Shown here: positions 8,312 to 15,995 of the stretch, piece by piece | How the letters are laid out: the number at the start of each line of letters is the position of its first letter | How positions within the stretch are numbered: position 1 is the stretch's first letter | DNA from: Paracoccus sp. M683 | GTDB taxonomy: Bacteria; Pseudomonadota; Alphaproteobacteria; Rhodobacterales; Rhodobacteraceae | Assembly: GCF_007096355.1 (NCBI RefSeq) | Contig: NZ_VKDF01000005.1 | Coordinates: 415,667 to 479,666, forward strand | Direction: 5' to 3' | DNA: 64,000 nucleotides | Notes under the pieces: model-generated | Databases searched by the model: none | Told to the model about the DNA's origin: nothing | Seen by the model: only the letters and a program-made list of their open reading frames with translations | Translations under genes and position numbers: made by a program

Positions 8312-8357
8312 CGTTTCTCGCTCGTGCGGGCAGAACACGAGGCGGGGCAGTATCTGA

Positions 8358-8780
8358 ATGAACGATATGGAGTGGGGCGGGGCTGACACCCCCGAGGGGC
8401 CGTTCGCGGCAATCGAAAACGTGCCCGAAACCGACCGCAAGGCGGTTCGGGCCGCAATCGAGCGGGCTTTGACGCCCAATGATCTGGACGAGGTGAATTT
8501 CGCCTCGTCGCTGCTGTGGAGCTATGTCGCCGATCTGGAACGCGATTGGCGGGCCATGAAGGCCGGTGACCAGGTCGCGCTGGACGCCGACGCCCTGAAG
8601 AAGGCGGTGAAGTCGGCCAAGGACGTGCGCGAGGCGCTCGACCATCTGAAACAGGAAAGGATGAAGGTTGACAAACTTCGCAAGGACATTGCCGGCGGGG
8701 TCGGAGGAGGGTGCCTCGACCTTGATGCCGCAAGAGATGAGATCGGGCGCAGACTGGCTTGCCTGCGCCGCGCAGGATGA
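8358..8780 (+). CDS. GTA protein g1, small terminase subunit
   Basis: 140 aa, first gene of the GTA cluster. By position and by its N-terminal helical part (PETDRKAVRAAIERAL, LERDWRAMKAGD) plus a C-terminal coiled coil (LDHLKQERMKVDKLRKDIA) it corresponds to RcGTA gp1, the TerS-like packaging subunit that recruits DNA for the large terminase. A second ATG nine bases downstream is an alternative start. The ribosome-binding site is weak (GGGGCAG). Its 3' end overlaps g2, which suggests coupling. Confidence 0.7.
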   Translation: MNDMEWGGADTPEGPFAAIENVPETDRKAVRAAIERALTPNDLDEVNFASSLLWSYVADLERDWRAMKAGDQVALDADALKKAVKSAKDVREALDHLKQERMKVDKLRKDIAGGVGGGCLDLDAARDEIGRRLACLRRAG

Positions 8781-10083
8781 GGTGGACGAATTTCTGGGCG
8801 GGCTTAGCGAGAATGCGCTGTTGAGCCTGCCCTGGCTGTTCGAGTTCTGGGCCTTGCCGCATCAGTTGCCGCCAGAAGGCGACTGGAAAAGCTGGGTGAT
8901 CATGGGCGGGCGCGGTGCGGGCAAAACCCGCGCCGGGTCCGAATGGGTGCGGCGGATGGTCGAGGGGCCGACCGCCGCCGCACCGGGGAAATGCCATCGT
9001 GTCGCGCTGGTGGGGGAAACCTTCAACCAGGCGCGCGAGGTGATGGTGATGGGGGAAAGCGGCATTTTGGCCTGCTCTCCCCCGGATCGGCGGCCGGTCT
9101 GGGAGGCCGGGCGGCGGCGGCTGGTCTGGGCCAATGGGGCGACGGCGACGGTCTATTCGGCGCATGAGCCGGAGGCGCTGCGGGGGCCTCAGTTCGATGC
9201 GGCCTGGGTGGATGAACTGGCCAAGTGGAAGAAGGCCGAGGATGTCTGGGACATGCTGCAATTCGCATTGCGGTTGGGCGAGCATCCCCAGCAGGTGATC
9301 ACCACGACGCCGCGCAATGTCGGGGTGCTGAAGCGGATATTGGGAAATGCCAGCACGGTGACGACCCATGCGCCAACGGATGCGAACCGGGCCTATCTGG
9401 CGGAAAGCTTTCTGGCCGAGGTGGCGGAACGCTATGGCGGGACGCGGCTGGGGCGGCAGGAGCTGGACGGGGTGCTGCTGGACGATGTCGAGGGGGCGCT
9501 GTGGACCACGGCGATGCTGGAAGGCTGCCGGGTAGAGGTGGCGCCGAAGCTTTCGCGGGTTGTCGTGGCAGTTGATCCGGCAGTCACCGGGGGCAAGGCC
9601 AGCGATGAATGCGGGATCGTGGTGGCCGGTGTTGTGAGCGATGGCGAGCCGGGCAATTGGCGCGGCTATGTGCTGGAGGATGCGACGGTCAAGGGCGGGC
9701 CTTTGGACTGGGCGCGGGCGGCCATCGCGGCGATGGATCGGCATGGGGCCGAGCGGCTGGTGGCCGAGGTGAACCAGGGCGGCGATCTGGTGGAAAGCGT
9801 GATCCGGCAGGTGGACCCTCTGGTGCCGTTCCGGGGTTTGCGGGCGGCGCGTGGCAAGGGGTTGCGGGCCGAGCCGGTGGCCGCGCTTTATGAACAGGGG
9901 CGGATCAAGCATCTGCGCGGCGGCAATCTGGGGGCGCTGGAGGATCAGCTGTGCCAGATGACGGTGCGCGGGTTCGAGGGGCGTGGTTCGCCCGACCGGC
10001 TGGATGCGATGGTCTGGGCCATGCATGAGCTGATGATCGAGCCGGCGGCGGGGTATCGGCGGCCGCAGATGCGGCAGCTGTGA
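8668..10083 (+). CDS. GTA large terminase subunit (g2)
   Basis: 471 aa if TTG 8668 is used; ATG 8725 (452 aa) is a good alternative and both overlap g1. It is the packaging motor that fills GTA heads with host DNA by headful cutting. Motifs are Walker A GGRGAGKTRAG near residue 80, a Walker B-like AAWVDELA, and an RNase H-fold nuclease domain starting VVAVDPAV with a late DRLDAMVWA aspartate. Length and motifs match intact RcGTA-type TerL, so packaging capacity looks retained. Confidence 0.92.
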   Translation: MTNFARTLPAGSEEGASTLMPQEMRSGADWLACAAQDEVDEFLGGLSENALLSLPWLFEFWALPHQLPPEGDWKSWVIMGGRGAGKTRAGSEWVRRMVEGPTAAAPGKCHRVALVGETFNQAREVMVMGESGILACSPPDRRPVWEAGRRRLVWANGATATVYSAHEPEALRGPQFDAAWVDELAKWKKAEDVWDMLQFALRLGEHPQQVITTTPRNVGVLKRILGNASTVTTHAPTDANRAYLAESFLAEVAERYGGTRLGRQELDGVLLDDVEGALWTTAMLEGCRVEVAPKLSRVVVAVDPAVTGGKASDECGIVVAGVVSDGEPGNWRGYVLEDATVKGGPLDWARAAIAAMDRHGAERLVAEVNQGGDLVESVIRQVDPLVPFRGLRAARGKGLRAEPVAALYEQGRIKHLRGGNLGALEDQLCQMTVRGFEGRGSPDRLDAMVWAMHELMIEPAAGYRRPQMRQL

Positions 10084-10091
10084 GGGTAGCC

Positions 10092-10143
10092 GGGGGCGCT
10101 TCGCCCCCCGGACCCCCAGAGGATATTTGGATCAAAGCGAGGG
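10092..10143 (+). repeat. Dispersed intergenic element, copy 1
   Basis: A hairpin (GGGGGCG-CTT-CGCCCCC) is followed by a C-rich stretch and GGATATTTGGATCAAAGCGA (10121-10140). The same 23 bases recur at 32461-32483, also just after a hairpin and just after a stop codon. Here it lies between g2 and the portal gene. It may be a 3'-UTR or termination element of the host lineage. Confidence 0.6.
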
Positions 10144-10195
10144 GCCGTGCCGGTGGGTGCGGCCCTTTTTCGTGGGAAAGTGCAGGAGGCGAAGG

Positions 10196-11380
10196 ATGGC
10201 GTTTCGATTGTTTTCGCGGGAGGGCAAGGCCGATCCCGTGGTGGAAAAGAAGGCCAGCGCGACGGGGCGGGTCGTGGCATTCGCCAGCGGCTCGGGCCGG
10301 GTGGCGTGGTCGGCGCGGGATACGGGATCGCTGACGCGGGGCGGCTTTGTCGGCAATCCGATCGGGTTCCGCTCGGTTCGGTTGATTGCCGAGGCTGCGG
10401 CGGCGGTTCCGCTGATCTGTCAGGACCGGGAACGCCGCTATGAGACGCATCCGGTCGTTGATCTGTTGCGCCGGCCCAATCCGGGGCAGGGGCGGGCAGA
10501 GCTGTTCGAGGCGCTGTTCGGGCAGTTGCTGCTGTCGGGGAACGGCTATCTTGAGGCGGTCGGGCTGGGGCCGGATGGGTTGCCAGAGGAACTGCATGTT
10601 CTGCGCTCGGATCGGATGAACATTGTGCCGGGTGCTGACGGTTGGCCGGTGGCATTTGAATATGCGGTTGGCGGGCGCAAGCACCGGTTCGACATGACCG
10701 GCAGTCCCGATCCGATTTGCCATATCAAGAGCTTTCATCCGCAGGATGACCATTACGGGCTGTCGCCGATGCAGGCGGCTGCGGTGGCGCTGGATGTGCA
10801 TAACAGCGCCTCGGCCTGGTCCAAGGCGTTGTTGGACAATGCGGCGCGGCCCTCGGGGGCGATCGTCTATAAGGGCGTGGACGGGCATGGCAGCCTGTCG
10901 CCCGATCAATACGACCGGCTGGTCTGCGAGATCGAGGCGAACCATCAGGGCGCGCGGAATGCCGGGCGTCCGATGTTGCTGGAAGGGGGGCTTGACTGGA
11001 AGCCCATGGGGTTCAGCCCGAGCGACATGGAATTCCATGAGACCAAGCTGGCCGCCGCACGAGAGATCGCCCTGGCCTTTGGGGTGCCGCCGATGCTGCT
11101 GGGGATTCCCGGCGATGCGACCTATGCCAACTATGCCGAGGCGCATCGGGCTTTCTATCGGTTGACGGTTCTGCCGCTGGTGACGCGGGTGGCGGCTTCG
11201 GTGGCCTGGTGGCTGAGCGAGCATCAGGGCACCGAGGTCGATCTGCGGCCCGATCCCGATGGTGTGCCGGCGCTGGCGGCCGAGCGTGACCAGCAATGGC
11301 AGCGGATTGGCGGTGCCAGCTTTCTGACCGATGCGGAGAAGCGGGCGCTGCTGGGCCTGCCGCCGTTGGCAGATGGATGA
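10196..11380 (+). CDS. GTA portal protein (g3), HK97 family
   Basis: 394 aa from ATG 10196, which follows AGGAGGCGAAGG; an open extension to 10127 runs through the repeat element and is rejected. It is the dodecameric portal through which DNA enters and leaves the capsid. HK97-type features include SVRLIAEAAAAVPL-like N-terminal text, FEALFGQLLLSGNGYLE, and the C-terminal LAAAREIALAFGVPPMLLGI. Overlaps g3.5 by 8 bp. Confidence 0.92.
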   Translation: MAFRLFSREGKADPVVEKKASATGRVVAFASGSGRVAWSARDTGSLTRGGFVGNPIGFRSVRLIAEAAAAVPLICQDRERRYETHPVVDLLRRPNPGQGRAELFEALFGQLLLSGNGYLEAVGLGPDGLPEELHVLRSDRMNIVPGADGWPVAFEYAVGGRKHRFDMTGSPDPICHIKSFHPQDDHYGLSPMQAAAVALDVHNSASAWSKALLDNAARPSGAIVYKGVDGHGSLSPDQYDRLVCEIEANHQGARNAGRPMLLEGGLDWKPMGFSPSDMEFHETKLAAAREIALAFGVPPMLLGIPGDATYANYAEAHRAFYRLTVLPLVTRVAASVAWWLSEHQGTEVDLRPDPDGVPALAAERDQQWQRIGGASFLTDAEKRALLGLPPLADG

Positions 11381-11621
11381 TCTGGGCATGGAGGGCGCGC
11401 GCTTTACCAAGGACGCCTATGGTTGGCACGACCAGCGGTTTGCTGCGCAGGAGCGCATCATGGCGCTGCAATTCGGTGCGGTCGAAAAGCGGTTGGAGAA
11501 GATCGAATCGCTGATCGAAGGATTGGAAAAGCGGCTGTGGATGACGGTTTACGGCGTGGTCGCCGTGATCCTGACGCAGGCCGTGCAGGGTATTCTGGAA
11601 TTTGCGCCGAAAGGGGGCTGA
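11373..11621 (+). CDS. GTA protein g3.5, small membrane-segment protein
   Basis: 82 aa starting at ATG 11373 inside the portal's last codons. It has a charged helical N-terminal half with a short coiled coil (FGAVEKRLEKIESLIEGLEK) and one C-terminal membrane helix (WMTVYGVVAVILTQAVQGIL). The same small gene sits between portal and protease in RcGTA as orfg3.5. Its function is not known to me. The layout resembles a lysis or holin-like helper, but that is conjecture. Confidence 0.7.
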   Translation: MDDLGMEGARFTKDAYGWHDQRFAAQERIMALQFGAVEKRLEKIESLIEGLEKRLWMTVYGVVAVILTQAVQGILEFAPKGG

Positions 11622-11624
11622 GGC

Positions 11625-12155
11625 ATGGATCTGGGGCTGGAGTTGAAATTCGCGGGCGGCGCGCCGGTGCTGACCGAAGGATCGGTGATCGAGGGCTATG
11701 CCAGTCTGTTCGGGCTGACCGATCAGGGAGGCGATGCGGTGATGCCGGGTGCTTTTGCCGCAAGCCTGAAGAAGTTGGCGGCCAAGAGCGACAAGGTGCG
11801 GATGCTGTGGCAGCACGATCCGACGCGCCCCATCGGTGTCTGGGACGAGATCCGTGAGGATGAGCGGGGGCTGTGGGTCAAGGGGCGGCTTTTGCCCGAG
11901 GTGGCGCAGGCACGCGAGGCGGCAGCGCTGATTCAGGCGGGCGCCATTGACGGGCTGTCGATCGGCTATCGCACCATCCGCGCCACACGCGACCAGAAGG
12001 GGCGTCGGATGCTGGCCGAGGTGGAGCTGTGGGAGGTATCGCTGGTGACCTTCCCGATGCTGCCCGAGGCCAAGGTCGGGCGCAAGGCGGCCGAGGATCT
12101 GCTGGAAATGGCGGCTGTTTTTGCGGCGGCGACCGAGGCGTTGCGGGCCGAGTAA
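11625..12155 (+). CDS. GTA prohead protease (g4), HK97 family
   Basis: 176 aa. It is the serine protease that trims capsid protein during head maturation. The catalytic residues are visible as H64 in LWQHDPTRPIG and S112 in DGLSIGYRT, with the N-terminal EGYASLFG...D.VMPGAF motif. The length is typical for RcGTA-type proteases. It starts three bases after g3.5. A structured 131-bp gap separates it from the capsid gene. Confidence 0.92.
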   Translation: MDLGLELKFAGGAPVLTEGSVIEGYASLFGLTDQGGDAVMPGAFAASLKKLAAKSDKVRMLWQHDPTRPIGVWDEIREDERGLWVKGRLLPEVAQAREAAALIQAGAIDGLSIGYRTIRATRDQKGRRMLAEVELWEVSLVTFPMLPEAKVGRKAAEDLLEMAAVFAAATEALRAE

Positions 12156-12161
12156 GCGTTT

Positions 12162-12207
12162 GGTGCGTGCGAGCACGCACCCTAAGGGATTGGCGCGGTG
12201 TCGCGCC
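12162..12207 (+). other. Two strong hairpins between protease and capsid genes
   Basis: GGTGCGTG-CGAG-CACGCACC (12162-12181) is a perfect 8-bp stem, followed by GGCGCG-GTGT-CGCGCC (12192-12207). A looser CGCG/CGCG pairing follows in the next 30 bp. No T tract is present. This is one of only two sizeable gaps in the whole GTA cluster, and both flank the capsid gene. Confidence 0.6.
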
Positions 12208-12286
12208 TGACAGGGTTCGGGTCGCGCGGGGGCGCGGTTCGGCAAAGGGGCGGCATCGCCCAGATCATCGTGATGAGGAGACATCA

Positions 12287-13450
12287 ATGACCGAGGTGAA
12301 AGCCGCGGCCGGGGAAGACATGCCCGGAGAGCTTAAAGGGGCGATGCTTGGGTTCGTAAGTGAACTCAAGCTGTTCCGTGATGACATTCAGAAAAAACTT
12401 CAAGCACAGGACGAACGTATGACCATGCTCGATCGCAAGACCGCCCTTCGTGGCCGCAGCCCTCTGTCGACCAATGCCGAGGTCGAGGTGCCGCATCAGA
12501 AGGCGTTCAATGCCTATCTGCGCCGCGGTGATGATGACGGGCTGCGTGGCCTGGTGATCGAGGAAAAGGGCCTTACGGTCGCCAGCGATGGTGGTTTCCT
12601 GGCCGCGCCGGTGGTGGCAGAGACCGTGCAGAACGTGCTGCGCAGTGGTGCCTCTCTGCGCAAGCTGGCCAATGTGGTGACGGTCGAAAGCGGCAGCTAT
12701 GAGGTGCTGGTCGACAAGGGCGATCTGAGTGCCGGCTGGGCGACCGAGGCCAACGCGACCGAGACCGGCACCTCGGGGATCGAGCGGATCAGCATTCCGG
12801 TGCACGAACTGTCGGCCATGCCGAAAGCCAGCCAGCGGCTGCTGGATGATGCGGCATTCGACGTCGAGGCCTGGCTGGCCGAACGCATCGCTGACAAGTT
12901 CGCGCGGGCCGAGGCGGGTGCATTCATCAACGGTGACGGCATCGACAAGCCGCGCGGCATTCTGTCCTATCCGACCGCCGAAACGGGCTCCGAGGCTGAA
13001 GGCCAGATCGGCTTTGTCGCAAGCGGCAGCATGGGTGGTTTCGACCCGGCCAGCCCGGCGGATGCGCTGATCGACCTGGTTTATGCGTTGGGTGCCGAAT
13101 ACCGGGCCAATGCGAGCTTCGTGATGAACTCGAAAACGGCGGGGGTCGTGCGCAAGATGAAGGATGTGGACGGGCGCTTCCTGTGGACGGATTCGATCGC
13201 GGCCGGCCAGCCGGCGCAGCTGCTGGGTTATCCCGTGCTGATCAGCGAGGACATGCCTGATATGGACATCGACTCGCTGTCGGTGGCCTTTGGTGATTTC
13301 CACGCCGCCTATACGGTGGTCGAGCGTCCTGACCTGCGCGTGCTGCGTGATCCGTTCAGCGCCAAGCCGCATGTGCTGTTCTATGCCACCAAGCGCGTCG
13401 GCGGCGGTGTCACCGATTTCCGTGCCGTGAAGTTGATGAAATTCGCCTGA
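12287..13450 (+). CDS. GTA major capsid protein (g5), HK97 family
   Basis: 387 aa from ATG 12287 after GATGAGGAG. The first ~100 residues are a helical scaffolding (delta) region (FVSELKLFRDDIQKKLQAQD) that the prohead protease removes; the HK97 fold follows (FLAAPVVAETVQNVLRSG, YPVLISEDMPDM, VDFHAAYTVVERP-like end). It builds the small GTA head. High expression is expected, and the structured gaps before and after it would fit separate mRNA control. Confidence 0.93.
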   Translation: MTEVKAAAGEDMPGELKGAMLGFVSELKLFRDDIQKKLQAQDERMTMLDRKTALRGRSPLSTNAEVEVPHQKAFNAYLRRGDDDGLRGLVIEEKGLTVASDGGFLAAPVVAETVQNVLRSGASLRKLANVVTVESGSYEVLVDKGDLSAGWATEANATETGTSGIERISIPVHELSAMPKASQRLLDDAAFDVEAWLAERIADKFARAEAGAFINGDGIDKPRGILSYPTAETGSEAEGQIGFVASGSMGGFDPASPADALIDLVYALGAEYRANASFVMNSKTAGVVRKMKDVDGRFLWTDSIAAGQPAQLLGYPVLISEDMPDMDIDSLSVAFGDFHAAYTVVERPDLRVLRDPFSAKPHVLFYATKRVGGGVTDFRAVKLMKFA

Positions 13451-13507
13451 TCCGGGATCGGGCGAAGGGGGCTGCGCAACACGCGCCGGGCCGACCGGCA
13501 AGATTGT

Positions 13508-13575
13508 CCGCGCGCGCTGAGGACCGGCGCGCGGGCGCGGCCCCCACATGCAACGGTTCCGCCCGATCGGGGCGG
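13508..13575 (+). other. GC hairpins after the capsid gene
   Basis: CCGCGCGC (13508-13515) pairs with GCGCGCGG (13527-13534), and CCGCCC (13559-13564) with GGGCGG (13570-13575). In addition GATCGGGCG near 13457 is complementary to CGCCCGATC near 13560, so the gap can also close on itself. There is only a short TTT afterwards. The 176-bp region has no credible gene; it may be a partial terminator or an RNA end protector. Confidence 0.5.
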
Positions 13576-13626
13576 GGCCTTTGCGATGATTTTCAGACGG
13601 AACGGCAGCAGGGGAAGGTTCGGGAC

Positions 13627-14244
13627 ATGATGCTGATCGAGGAAACGGCGCCTGCGGCGGAGGCGCTGCCTGTCGCCGCGTTGCGTGACCATCTGCGGCT
13701 GGGTTCGGGTTTTGGCCAGGCCGAGGACGAAGCAGAAAACACGGCGCTTGCAGGTTTTCTGCGGGCGGCAATCGCGACGATTGAGGCGCGAACGGGCAAG
13801 GTGCTGCTGATGCGGCGCTTTCGCATGCAGTTGGACGATTGGCGTGACCGGCTGGGCCAGACCCTGCCTTTGGCGCCAGTGATTGCGGTCGAGCGGATCG
13901 AAATCGACGACGGGGCAGGCACGGTGACCGAGCTGCCGGTTGAAAGCTGGCGGCTGATCGGCGATCTGCAACGTCCGATGATCCTGCCGGTCGGGGTGAT
14001 CCTGCCGAATGTGCCGCGACTGGGATCGGTGACGGTGACCTTCACCGCCGGTTTTGGTGCCGATTGGGCCTCGGTTCCGGCCGATCTTGCGCAGGCGGTA
14101 TTGATCCTGGCCACCCGCTATTACGAGGATCGCAGCCTGTCCGGCGGCAAATCGGCGCTGCCTTTCGGGGTCAGCGCACTGATCGAAAGCTGGCGGGCCG
14201 TGCGTACGCTGGCCGGGCGTGGTTCTGCGCGGGAGCGGCGGTGA
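13627..14244 (+). CDS. GTA head-tail connector/adaptor (g6)
   Basis: 205 aa from ATG 13627 (an adjacent second ATG is at 13630). It matches the gp6-like/phiE125 gp8 connector type: an N-terminal helical part (LPVAALRDHLRLG, LAGFLRAAIATIEARTGK), a central beta region (LPLAPVIAVERIEIDD) and a C-terminal RYYEDRSLSGG. In RcGTA the counterpart is the adaptor ring below the portal. Its TGA overlaps the g7 ATG by one base. Confidence 0.85.
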   Translation: MMLIEETAPAAEALPVAALRDHLRLGSGFGQAEDEAENTALAGFLRAAIATIEARTGKVLLMRRFRMQLDDWRDRLGQTLPLAPVIAVERIEIDDGAGTVTELPVESWRLIGDLQRPMILPVGVILPNVPRLGSVTVTFTAGFGADWASVPADLAQAVLILATRYYEDRSLSGGKSALPFGVSALIESWRAVRTLAGRGSARERR

Positions 14245-14582
14245 TGGCTGAGCCGGTCCTGAATGTGCCGTTGCTGCTGGAGGCGCCGCAGCGGCAGGGC
14301 GATGGGTTGGGTGGCAACCGCGTCGATTGGCAGCCCTTGGGCAAACTGTGGGCCGAGATGCGGGCAGGGTCGGGGCGAGAGCGTCGGGGCCAGGCAGGGG
14401 CGCAGAGTGTGGTTGCCTGGCGGATCACGATCCGTGCGGCAGCCCATGGTGATCCGCGCCGACCTCGACCCGAGCAGCGGTTGAGGCTGGGTGCGCGGGT
14501 CTTTCGGATCGACGCGGTGGCCGAGCGCGATCCCGATGGCCGCTATCTGGTCTGCTTTGCGCGAGAGGAGAACCTGTCATGA
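14244..14582 (+). CDS. GTA head closure/stopper protein (g7)
   Basis: 112 aa, a small beta-rich head-tail adaptor (LWAEMRAGSGRERR, SVVAWRITIRAAAHGDPR, VFRIDAVAERDPDGRYLVC). It has the usual layout of phage head-closure proteins, with an RxG...I..V core. It is coupled on both sides: one base shared with g6 and ATGA shared with g8. In RcGTA this position is the stopper that plugs the portal channel. Confidence 0.82.
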   Translation: MAEPVLNVPLLLEAPQRQGDGLGGNRVDWQPLGKLWAEMRAGSGRERRGQAGAQSVVAWRITIRAAAHGDPRRPRPEQRLRLGARVFRIDAVAERDPDGRYLVCFAREENLS

Positions 14583-14998
14583 GTTATGCGGCAAGCGTCG
14601 CCTTGCAGGCGGCCGTCTATCAGCATCTGCGGGCCGACGCGGTGCTGGCTGATCTGGTTGGTGACGCGATCTTTGATGCGATGCCTGCCTCGGTTCCAAG
14701 CGGGATCTATGTCTCGTTGGGGCCCGAGGATGCGCAGGATGCGGGCGATATGACGGCTGCCGGATCGCGTCACGATTTCGTCGTGTCGATTCTGTCGGGC
14801 AGCGATGAAAGCGATGGCTTCGGTGCGGTGAAGCAGGTCGCAGCCGCCGTCAGCGATGCGCTGGAGGCAGGCGAGTTGCTGCTCGACCGTGGGTATATGG
14901 CGGGGCTTTGGTTCCTGCGCGCACGGGCGCGGCGGGTGGAAAACGGTGCGGCGCGGCGGGTCGATCTGACCTTTCGCGCCCGGATTGATCTGGGCTGA
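14579..14998 (+). CDS. GTA tail terminator (g8), DUF3168 family
   Basis: 139 aa. DUF3168 features are the N-terminal LQAAVYQHLRADAVLADLVGD, the YVSLGPEDAQD strand and the late RRVDLTFRARID. Proteins of this family cap the tail tube at the head-proximal end. It begins within the ATGA overlap with g7 and is followed after 11 bp by the tail-tube gene. Confidence 0.85.
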   Translation: MSYAASVALQAAVYQHLRADAVLADLVGDAIFDAMPASVPSGIYVSLGPEDAQDAGDMTAAGSRHDFVVSILSGSDESDGFGAVKQVAAAVSDALEAGELLLDRGYMAGLWFLRARARRVENGAARRVDLTFRARIDLG

Positions 14999-15009
14999 GG
15001 AGAGAAAAA

Positions 15010-15423
15010 ATGGCAGTGCAGAACGGGCGTGATCTGCTGATCAAGATGGACATGATAGGTGATGGGACCTTTGTGACGATTGGGGGGCTGCGGGCCTCTC
15101 GTCTGGCGTTCAACGCCGAGACGGTCGACGTCACCAGTCTGGAAAGCCAGGGCGGCTGGCGCGAGCTTCTGGGCGGCGCGGGGGTGCGCAGCGCCTCGAT
15201 CTCGGGTTCGGGCGTGTTTCGCGATGCCGATACGGATGGCCGCGCGCGACAGGTGTTCTTTGACGCAGAAGTGCCGCGTTTTCAGGTCGTGATCCCCGAT
15301 TTCGGCGTCGTCGAGGGGCCGTTCCAGATTACCGGCCTGGAATATGCGGGCAGCTATAACGGCGAGGCGACCTATGAGATGTCGATGGCCTCGGCCGGTG
15401 CGCTGAGCTTCGAGCCGCTGTGA
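15010..15423 (+). CDS. GTA major tail tube protein (g9), TP901-1 type
   Basis: 137 aa with AGGAGAGAAAA before the start. The sequence NGRDLLIKMDMIGDGTF...TIGGLRASRLAFNAETVDVTS is the hallmark of the TP901-1/GTA major tail protein, ending ITGLEYAGSYNGEATYEMS. It stacks in rings to form the flexible tail tube. Its stop shares one base with the g10 start. Confidence 0.92.
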   Translation: MAVQNGRDLLIKMDMIGDGTFVTIGGLRASRLAFNAETVDVTSLESQGGWRELLGGAGVRSASISGSGVFRDADTDGRARQVFFDAEVPRFQVVIPDFGVVEGPFQITGLEYAGSYNGEATYEMSMASAGALSFEPL

Positions 15424-15737
15424 TGGTGAACCCGATGCGCGGCGAGGTTGCGATCACACTGGATGGTCAGCCACATGTGGCGCGGCTGACCCTTGGTGCG
15501 CTGGCGGAACTTGAGGCGGATCTGGGCAGCGAAAGCCTGCTGGCGGTCGTCGAGCGGTTTGAGGGCGGTGGCTTCACCTCGCGCGATGTGCTTGCGGTTC
15601 TTGTCGCCGGGTTGCGGGGTGCGGGGTGGCAAGGAACCGCCGCAGATCTGATGTCAGTCGAGTTCGGGGGTGGGCCGATGGGGGCGGCGCGGGCGGCGGC
15701 AGAGCTGCTGGCCCGCGCCTTCCGGCTGGAACCATGA
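15423..15737 (+). CDS. GTA gene g10, tail assembly chaperone-type protein
   Basis: 104 aa from ATG 15423; an ATG at 15435 is an alternative. It contains the GTA family text MRGEVAITLDGQ, LTLGALAELEADL and TSRDVLAVLVAGLRGAGW. By position between tail tube and tape measure it should be one of the two tail chaperones. Overlaps the following small gene by 4 bp. Confidence 0.82.
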   Translation: MVNPMRGEVAITLDGQPHVARLTLGALAELEADLGSESLLAVVERFEGGGFTSRDVLAVLVAGLRGAGWQGTAADLMSVEFGGGPMGAARAAAELLARAFRLEP

Positions 15738-15946
15738 AAGCGCCATCTGACGCAGGCGATGACCGGCCGCGCGGGCTGGATTGGTCGGGGTTGATGCGGG
15801 CTGGGATCCGTGGGCTTGGCCTTCGCCCGGCCGAGTTCTGGGCGCTGACCCCGGCCGAGCTGGCATTGATGCTGGGCGTCGAGTCCGGCCCGCCCGCTAT
15901 GACGCGCGATCGCCTTGCCGAGATGGCGGCGCGCTATCCCGACTGA
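15734..15946 (+). CDS. GTA gene g10.1, small phage tail assembly chaperone
   Basis: 70 aa, starting in the ATGA overlap with g10. It includes LDWSGLMRAGIRGLGLRPAEFW and LTPAELALMLG, the pattern of the small tail assembly chaperone that follows g10 in RcGTA-type clusters. Phages often make the longer chaperone by frameshift; here two separate overlapping genes are used and no slippery heptamer was noticed. Confidence 0.78.
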   Translation: MKAPSDAGDDRPRGLDWSGLMRAGIRGLGLRPAEFWALTPAELALMLGVESGPPAMTRDRLAEMAARYPD

Positions 15947-15995
15947 CCGCCAGGTCGCCGGGAGCAACATCTATTCAGGAAGCGAGGACCGTTTG

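Noticed and set aside
8188..10026. 612-codon open frame antisense to the large terminase gene
   Set aside because: Arg/Pro/His-rich text without domain features; high G+C keeps antisense frames open. The plus strand carries clear TerS and TerL.
11331..11372. Longer N-terminus for the g3.5 protein
   Set aside because: The extra residues run deep into the portal gene and are Arg/Cys/Trp-rich; ATG 11373 gives the usual GTA overlap.
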